The notes beneath the pieces are model-generated. The model worked only from the letters and a program-made list of their open reading frames with translations, was not told where the DNA came from and ran no database searches. From an archaeon (GTDB lineage Archaea; Nanobdellota; Nanobdellia; Pacearchaeales; GW2011-AR1), in contig JAUYLQ010000023.1 in the NCBI GenBank assembly GCA_030699005.1, positions 1 through 9,949 of the forward strand: a DNA stretch of 9,949 nt, read 5' to 3'. Each line of letters begins with the position of its first letter. Position 1 is the first letter of the stretch. A program made the position numbers and the translations under genes. This document shows positions 6,065-9,949 of this stretch, piece after piece.

Positions 6065-7291
6065 TTATTCAGTTTTACCGTATATTTCAATCGCTTTAAA
6101 AAAATCAGCCGTGCTTATAACTTTGTCCACTTCGGTTAAGCCCCTTTCTTCAGCAAATTTTTGAAATGCTTCGGGTTTGTAGCCTCTTTTCTTAATTGCG
6201 GATATTGTTGCAAGTCTTTCATCATCCCATCCCGAATATTTACCTTCTTTTGTTGCCTGAACAATCTTTCTTTTTGAAAGTTCCATATCTGTAAATTTTA
6301 CCCTTCCTATAAAAAAGGTCCATGGAAACTTTTTATCAAGACCAAGCACTTTGTAAATCATCTTTTGTCTTTTTGCATTATCCTTGTGATCTTTTCCCCT
6401 TATCACATGGGTCATTTTTAATTCAATGTCGTCTGCAGGAACTGAAAGATTCATTAGGGGCCAGACTCTGTACTTTTTTTTCTGAAGGGCGTGAGATGTT
6501 TCGTTAATTCTTGCAAGAGGAAAATCCCTCATTGCGGGATTGGGGTTTTTCATACCTTGCTCTTCTTCAGGTGTTTTAAATCTCAGTACAGCATCCCCCT
6601 CTTTGAAACCATTTTTATCGAGCATTTTTTCCCAGTCTTGAATATTTTCTTCAACACTTTTTTTTCTGCACGCACATTCCTGCTTTTTCATAGCAATCTC
6701 TTTAAATTTTTCGGAAGAGCAAGTGCATACATAAGCATTTCCCGCTTGAAGGAGTTTATTAGCATATTTGTAATATATATCCATTCTGTCTGATGCATTC
6801 AGATATTCTGTAACATTTCCAAACATCCAGTCACAGCCTTTTTTGATTTCATTGTAAGATTCTTTGAGTGTTGTTTCAGGATCCGTGTCATCAAATATAA
6901 TATAAAATTTTCCCCCATATTTCTTCGCGTAAAGGGAGTTATATACATTAGAAACTATGTGGCCTATATGAAGAGGTCCCGATGGTGCCGGCCTAAACCT
7001 CATAACAACCCCTTTTTCAGCATTAGGTAGTTCTGGGAGCCCTTCTCGGGATTCCCTTTCTGAAAGAATCTTCTTTAACTTTTCATACTCTTTTTTTTGT
7101 TCTTCAAGACTCAATTTTGAAATTTCTTTTATTGTTTCATTAATCTTTGGCATGACCTCTTTTACATCTTTTTTTTCCAGGCCTTCATTAAAAAGTGCAG
7201 AAATGACCGCGCCAGGGTTTGCCCGACCTTCATAATGAATTGCATTTTTCAGGGCATATCCCTTTATCTTTTTATCAAGATTTTTTATCAT
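6065..7291 (-). CDS. gltX: Archaeal-type glutamyl-tRNA synthetase lacking the C-terminal anticodon-binding barrels
   Basis: The enzyme charges tRNA with glutamate; archaeal forms are often non-discriminating and also charge tRNA-Gln. Seen: the archaeal N-terminal extension at about 1-95 (ALKNAIHYEGRANPGAVIS); the class I ATP site PSGPLHIGH with HIGH at 108-111; the DDTDPET loop at 134-140; a zinc knuckle with Cys189, Cys191, Cys206 and Cys208; VIRGKDHKDN at 297-306; and the KMSKS equivalent LSKRK at 338-342. The helical region GWDDERLATISAIKKRGYKPEAF follows, then the protein ends at 408. Full archaeal GluRS runs to about 550 residues with two beta-barrels that read the anticodon, and this part is missing. 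I checked the bases after the stop and the alternative frame past the A7 run (6098-6104): neither encodes a barrel. The promoter looks leaderless. Confidence 0.9.
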   Translation of the reverse strand: MIKNLDKKIKGYALKNAIHYEGRANPGAVISALFNEGLEKKDVKEVMPKINETIKEISKLSLEEQKKEYEKLKKILSERESREGLPELPNAEKGVVMRFRPAPSGPLHIGHIVSNVYNSLYAKKYGGKFYIIFDDTDPETTLKESYNEIKKGCDWMFGNVTEYLNASDRMDIYYKYANKLLQAGNAYVCTCSSEKFKEIAMKKQECACRKKSVEENIQDWEKMLDKNGFKEGDAVLRFKTPEEEQGMKNPNPAMRDFPLARINETSHALQKKKYRVWPLMNLSVPADDIELKMTHVIRGKDHKDNAKRQKMIYKVLGLDKKFPWTFFIGRVKFTDMELSKRKIVQATKEGKYSGWDDERLATISAIKKRGYKPEAFQKFAEERGLTEVDKVISTADFFKAIEIYGKTE

Positions 7292-7312
7292 AAAATATTA
7301 TATCGAAGAGAA

Positions 7313-7321
7313 GTTTATTAA
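7313..7321 (-). promoter_or_regulatory. TATA-like element for gltX
   Basis: The minus strand reads TTAATAAAC, centred about 26 nt before the ATG at 7291, inside the 54-bp gap between the two minus-strand genes. No Shine-Dalgarno lies between. Confidence 0.45.
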
Positions 7322-7345
7322 TTTATTTAATATTTTCCCTATAAA

Positions 7346-7687
7346 TTAATATCCGACTTTTTGTTTCCTTTCAAGAACTTCAACTCTTTGCTTTAAATTG
7401 TAAATTTGGTTTTCAAGGTCTTCAGCTTTTGCAGTCATGTCGTAAAGTTTTTTTGAAAGCTTTCTTCTTTTTTCTTCAGGAGTTTCATTTGACGGGTCTG
7501 CTGAAGAAACAGAATTTGCATTACCTCCACCTCCAAAAAAGCTAAAAAAACCACTGCCAGAAGAACCCTGGCTTTCATTTTTTGATTCAGGAGGGATTTC
7601 AGATTTAGCTTCATTAAGGCTTTCCTGCTTATTTCTCATCTTTTGGGAGAGGTCAACGTATTTTTTCTTTTTATTGAATAAAGCCAT
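7346..7687 (-). CDS. Unknown protein with basic N-terminus, Gly/Phe linker and C-terminal coiled coil
   Basis: Function unknown. The 113 residues show three parts. The N-terminus (1-20) is basic, MALFNKKKKYVDLS. A low-complexity centre (about 22-70) is rich in Ser, Gly, Asn and Pro and contains GFFSFFGGGG (46-55). The C-terminal helix (72-110) has an unbroken heptad pattern: Leu77, Leu81, Met84, Ala88, Leu91, Ile95, Leu98, Val102 and Leu105, spaced 4-3-4-3 throughout. A short parallel coiled-coil oligomer is the natural reading. It has no signal peptide or membrane segment. The gene is divergent from the 468-residue protein gene, 83 bp away, and shares a GFFS motif with it, which suggests but does not prove a joint role. 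The start fits a TATA-like element 25 nt upstream. Confidence 0.8.
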   Translation of the reverse strand: MALFNKKKKYVDLSQKMRNKQESLNEAKSEIPPESKNESQGSSGSGFFSFFGGGGNANSVSSADPSNETPEEKRRKLSKKLYDMTAKAEDLENQIYNLKQRVEVLERKQKVGY

Positions 7688-7707
7688 TGTGAAAAGATGT
7701 TTCCTAA

Positions 7708-7716
7708 TTATTTAAA
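7708..7716 (-). promoter_or_regulatory. TATA-like element for the 7687 gene
   Basis: The minus strand reads TTTAAATAA, centred about 25 nt before the ATG at 7687. It is a good match to the archaeal TATA element, in the divergent 83-bp intergenic region. Confidence 0.5.
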
Positions 7717-7740
7717 TTTACCTTTATTAGAATTAGAATA

Positions 7741-7750
7741 TTTTTTAAAC
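7741..7750 (+). promoter_or_regulatory. TATA-like element for the 7771 gene
   Basis: TTTTTTAAAC is centred about 25 nt before the ATG at 7771, with pyrimidine-rich sequence and no Shine-Dalgarno between. It stands back to back with the promoter of the minus-strand gene. Confidence 0.5.
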
Positions 7751-7770
7751 ATCCCCCTCTATTAATAATA

Positions 7771-9177
7771 ATGGTTAAGACCATAGCAGAAATAATTGAA
7801 GAGGTCACAGGAAAAAAGCCGGAAGACATACATAAGCTTGTTTATGATTCCCCAACTGAAACACTTGAACCAATTTATTTTTTCATACTCGACTTAATGA
7901 ACGATTTTGGTTTAAACCCAGAAAAATTAATAGACAACTTTGTTTCAAGCCCGGGTTCTCAGCATTTTGGAGAAATGGGTCAAAGGGCTTCAATCATGCA
8001 GCAGCAGGGTTCAAAACTTCTTGGAGACATAAATACAGTTTTAAGAAGCGTCTTAAATATCATTTATGACCTGAGGGAATTTAAAATCAGACTTGGGTCC
8101 TATGATGATTTGAAGATTGAAGACAAAGAGAAAAAAGCAAGTGCAATTTTAAGTTTAAAGCAGATTTGGATGGACAAAGTGGATATTCAGAAAGGAAATT
8201 CTTCAATAAAAGCAATGGCTCTTGGGCAGTCGGGATTTAATACTCTTATCGATGCATTTCTCATCGTAAATAATGAAGAAGATATTGAAAAACTTGATTT
8301 AAACCAGATTGTTAAAAGGATATTAAAGCCGAGGATTCATGAGTTTAACATATGGATAAAAGAGTCTGAAGGAGAGCTTAGGAAAAGGTTTCAGATTGAA
8401 AAAACTTATTTGAAAAGTCAGGTGAATTCCCTAAAGATTTATGCTCGTTGGGCAAAGCCTTATCTTAAGGCTGCTCAGGAACTTGAAATGTCTGAAGGTG
8501 GAAGAAATCCCGCCCTTGTAAAAATGTTTAATTCCCTTCTTTTGGAACTTACTCTTCTGGGAAAACAGACCCTCGATGTTAAAGGTGAGGCAAAGTCCGG
8601 AAATTTCCCTCCTTTTTTTGCAGAAGAGAAATTTTTAAATTCAGTTAGTGATACTTATCACCCTTGCGTACTTGTTGACTTTAAATTTAGAGGAATACCA
8701 TCAAGAACTCAAACAGGTTTTGTTGTCGGGGGAAGGGCAGAAATTACTTTCCGTGGATATGCCTTAACTGGGGAAGAAATAAAAAAGGTTTATGAAGAGG
8801 TAGAAAAGTCTGACCTGAATGATGCACTGGATTTGATAAAAGGTGCAACGACTGAGAGCCTTGAAACTTTAAAAGAGGACATCGAAGAGTATATTGAAGA
8901 CAAGGAAGGGGAAAAAAAGTCCGAAAAAAAAGGATTTTTCTCAGGAAACGGTTCAAATCCTTTTTTAGCTTTATTTGGGTTTTATAATGAACCAAAAGAA
9001 AAGAAAGAAAAAGAAGAAAAGGAAAAAAAAGAAAAAAAGAAAACCGGTCCTTACAAGGGTCATTTAAAATGGTATGAAAAAGAGTACTTTATCCCCGCAA
9101 TTAAGGAAAAAACGAAGGAAACAACAAAAACACTTTTTGAAGTTTACAAAAAAGCCCACGGAATGGCTGCTTTTTAG
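7771..9177 (+). CDS. Large unknown soluble protein, probably DPANN-conserved
   Basis: Function unknown. The style is familiar from conserved uncharacterised proteins of DPANN archaea, but I cannot confirm that here. The 468 residues show a mainly helical N-terminal part (1-265) with dense family-like stretches such as LKQIWMDKVDIQKG (129-142), VKRILKPRIHEFNIW (181-195) and RFQIEKTYLKSQVNSLKIYARWAKPYL (206-232); a probable beta section around 296-330 (HPCVLVDFKFRG, QTGFVVGGRAEITFRGYAL); acidic helices (334-380); a motif GFFSGNGSNPFLALFGFY at 388-405; a Lys/Glu tract (409-424); and a final section with TGPYKGHLKWYEKEY. It has no signal peptide or membrane segment, and Cys299 is the only cysteine. 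No known catalytic motif is seen. It is flanked by two other unknown genes and shares short motifs with both. Confidence 0.85.
   Translation: MVKTIAEIIEEVTGKKPEDIHKLVYDSPTETLEPIYFFILDLMNDFGLNPEKLIDNFVSSPGSQHFGEMGQRASIMQQQGSKLLGDINTVLRSVLNIIYDLREFKIRLGSYDDLKIEDKEKKASAILSLKQIWMDKVDIQKGNSSIKAMALGQSGFNTLIDAFLIVNNEEDIEKLDLNQIVKRILKPRIHEFNIWIKESEGELRKRFQIEKTYLKSQVNSLKIYARWAKPYLKAAQELEMSEGGRNPALVKMFNSLLLELTLLGKQTLDVKGEAKSGNFPPFFAEEKFLNSVSDTYHPCVLVDFKFRGIPSRTQTGFVVGGRAEITFRGYALTGEEIKKVYEEVEKSDLNDALDLIKGATTESLETLKEDIEEYIEDKEGEKKSEKKGFFSGNGSNPFLALFGFYNEPKEKKEKEEKEKKEKKKTGPYKGHLKWYEKEYFIPAIKEKTKETTKTLFEVYKKAHGMAAF
8994..9043 (+). repeat. 50-nt uninterrupted polypurine tract inside the 468-residue gene
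   Basis: Every base from 8994 to 9043 is A or G, encoding Lys/Glu codons (residues 409-424). Such tracts are prone to slippage and may vary in length between strains. Confidence 0.8.
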
Positions 9178-9241
9178 TTAGCCTGCTTGTATTAACCGTT
9201 TATATTAAATAAAAAATTGTATTTTCTAATACTCCAAAAAG

Positions 9242-9250
9242 TTAAATATC
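9242..9250 (+). promoter_or_regulatory. TATA-like element for the last gene
   Basis: TTAAATATC is centred 15 nt before the ATG at 9261 but 24 nt before the second in-frame ATG at 9270. The latter matches the spacing at the other promoters and argues for the internal start. Confidence 0.5.
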
Positions 9251-9260
9251 TTCTTTTCCT

Positions 9261-9851
9261 ATGAATTTTATGGTATCGGAAATTAAGAAAGAAGAAAAGA
9301 AAGTCAAAAAAAGAAAAGAAAAAGAAGAAATTTCAGAGGACTGGTTTGAAGACCATGAGTCCTATTCCGAGGAAGGTGATGAAAAAGAAGAAAATGAGGG
9401 AGAAGTTTCTGAGGAAGAACTTGAAGAGCTTGAAGAAAAGCTTGAAGAAGATGAAGAGTTTCATTCAAGAGTAAGGCATTTTCTTGCAAATCAAAAAAAA
9501 GATGTCTCTCTTGAAAATATGCTTGAAGTTCCTGAAAGTAATCTTGAAGAGAACTTTCCAAAAAAAAAGGAAGAAGAAAAAATAAAAGAAGACACTTTGG
9601 ATTACTTGACGGGTAACCAAATTGAAGGGATGAAATATCAAGCTTTTGAACCGGATACCAGGCTTTCAAGACCCGACATGTCAAGTTCAGAAAGAATTTT
9701 AGCGGAACAAAAAGCGCTTTACAGTCATTTGAAGAGTTCCGGAGGCCACATGATTGGAGAAAATAGAAATGAATGGGATCCTGTAACCCCCGAAGACACA
9801 CACAAAAGAAAGTACCTAAAAGGCAAAAAGTTCACAACGGGACCTTATTAA
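9261..9851 (+). CDS. Unknown highly charged protein with conserved-looking C-terminal half
   Basis: Function unknown. The 196 residues fall into a Lys/Glu N-terminus (8-23), a strongly acidic segment (about 23-66, many Glu and Asp) that is probably disordered or a long single helix, and a less repetitive C-terminal half with TLDYLTGNQIEGMKYQAFEP (112-131), RLSRPDMSSSERILAEQKALYSHL cut here to positions 134-157, and a basic end KYLKGKKFTTGPY (184-196). TGPY also occurs in the 468-residue protein upstream (425-428). It has no cysteine, membrane segment or signal peptide. The outer ATG is given, but promoter spacing favours Met4 (ATG at 9270), giving 193 residues. It follows the 468-residue gene by 83 bp on the same strand and may work with it. 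Confidence 0.8.
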   Translation: MNFMVSEIKKEEKKVKKRKEKEEISEDWFEDHESYSEEGDEKEENEGEVSEEELEELEEKLEEDEEFHSRVRHFLANQKKDVSLENMLEVPESNLEENFPKKKEEEKIKEDTLDYLTGNQIEGMKYQAFEPDTRLSRPDMSSSERILAEQKALYSHLKSSGGHMIGENRNEWDPVTPEDTHKRKYLKGKKFTTGPY

Positions 9852-9852
9852 A

Positions 9853-9889
9853 TGGGAACTCAAATGGAGAGATGATTCTCCAATTCCCA
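9853..9889 (+). other. Two-tier inverted repeat (RNA hairpin) directly after the last gene
   Basis: Outer arms TGGGAA (9853-9858) and TTCCCA (9884-9889) enclose inner arms TGGAGA (9865-9870) and TCTCCA (9877-9882), with a 6-nt loop GATGAT and an asymmetric internal loop (6 nt against 1 nt). It starts two bases after the stop codon. No T run follows at once, so a simple intrinsic terminator is not shown. Confidence 0.55.
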
Positions 9890-9910
9890 CAGAAAGAACT
9901 GGATATGCCA

Positions 9911-9922
9911 CTTTTTATATTA
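9911..9922 (+). promoter_or_regulatory. TATA-like element near the window end
   Basis: CTTTTTATATTA would place a transcription start near 9943. This suggests a plus-strand gene beginning at or just beyond the window edge. The T run could also help end the upstream transcript. Confidence 0.4.
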
Positions 9923-9949
9923 AGTTTGGAAGTAGGAAAGTAGATTACT

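Noticed and set aside
6098..6104. Possible frameshift in the A7 run that would extend gltX
   Set aside because: Reading on in the shifted frame gives a short peptide running through the pilin promoter and then a stop, with no resemblance to anticodon-binding barrels.
9304..9801. Minus-strand open frame of 165 codons opposite the last gene
   Set aside because: Its Leu/Phe-rich translation is the mirror of Glu/Lys codons in the acidic plus-strand gene, which has the promoter.
9865..9949. Box C/D-like guide RNA suggested by GATGAT
   Set aside because: A full box C and paired box D with C'/D' motifs at proper spacing could not be found.
1..9949. CRISPR array, insertion sequence, tRNA or rRNA
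   Set aside because: No regularly spaced direct repeats, transposase frame, terminal inverted repeats or cloverleaf were seen on either strand.

Overview
The window reads as chromosomal DNA of a small-genome archaeon, most likely of the DPANN group (Woesearchaeota/Pacearchaeota-like). The evidence is an archaeal-type glutamyl-tRNA synthetase with the N-terminal extension, a pilin with a class III signal peptide, archaeal TATA-type promoters close to start codons, A+T-rich DNA, and several short lineage-type hypothetical genes. The lineage is inference from gene style, since no rRNA or tRNA is present. Coding density is high and no stretch over 300 bases lacks a gene. I see no mobile element, CRISPR array or RNA gene.

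Layout. 1-2661 (minus): nrdR followed with no gap by nrdJ, a B12-dependent class II ribonucleotide reductase whose 3' end lies outside the window. Two NrdR-box-like palindromes, 32 bp centre to centre, precede nrdR. 2828-4812 (plus): a small membrane protein, an unknown soluble protein and a U32-family protein, each with its own TATA-like element. 4813-5415 (minus): a SAM methyltransferase whose stop codon abuts that of the U32 gene. 5505-5972 (minus): a type IV pilin-like protein with a strong Shine-Dalgarno sequence. 6065-7291 (minus): a glutamyl-tRNA synthetase that stops where the anticodon-binding beta-barrels should begin. 7346-7687 (minus), 7771-9177 (plus) and 9261-9851 (plus): three unrecognised proteins, two of them sharing a Phe/Gly motif. 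9852-9949: a hairpin, then a TATA-like element for a gene beyond the window.

How the parts work together. nrdR and nrdJ form a regulator-enzyme operon for dNTP supply, apparently autoregulated. Most other genes look singly transcribed: a TATA-like element is centred about 21-26 nt before the start codon and no Shine-Dalgarno sequence lies between, which fits leaderless mRNAs. The pilin is the exception, with a leader and a strong Shine-Dalgarno sequence, as expected of an abundant surface protein. The best candidates for new biology are the three-gene block at 7346-9851, the shortened GluRS and the paired NrdR boxes.
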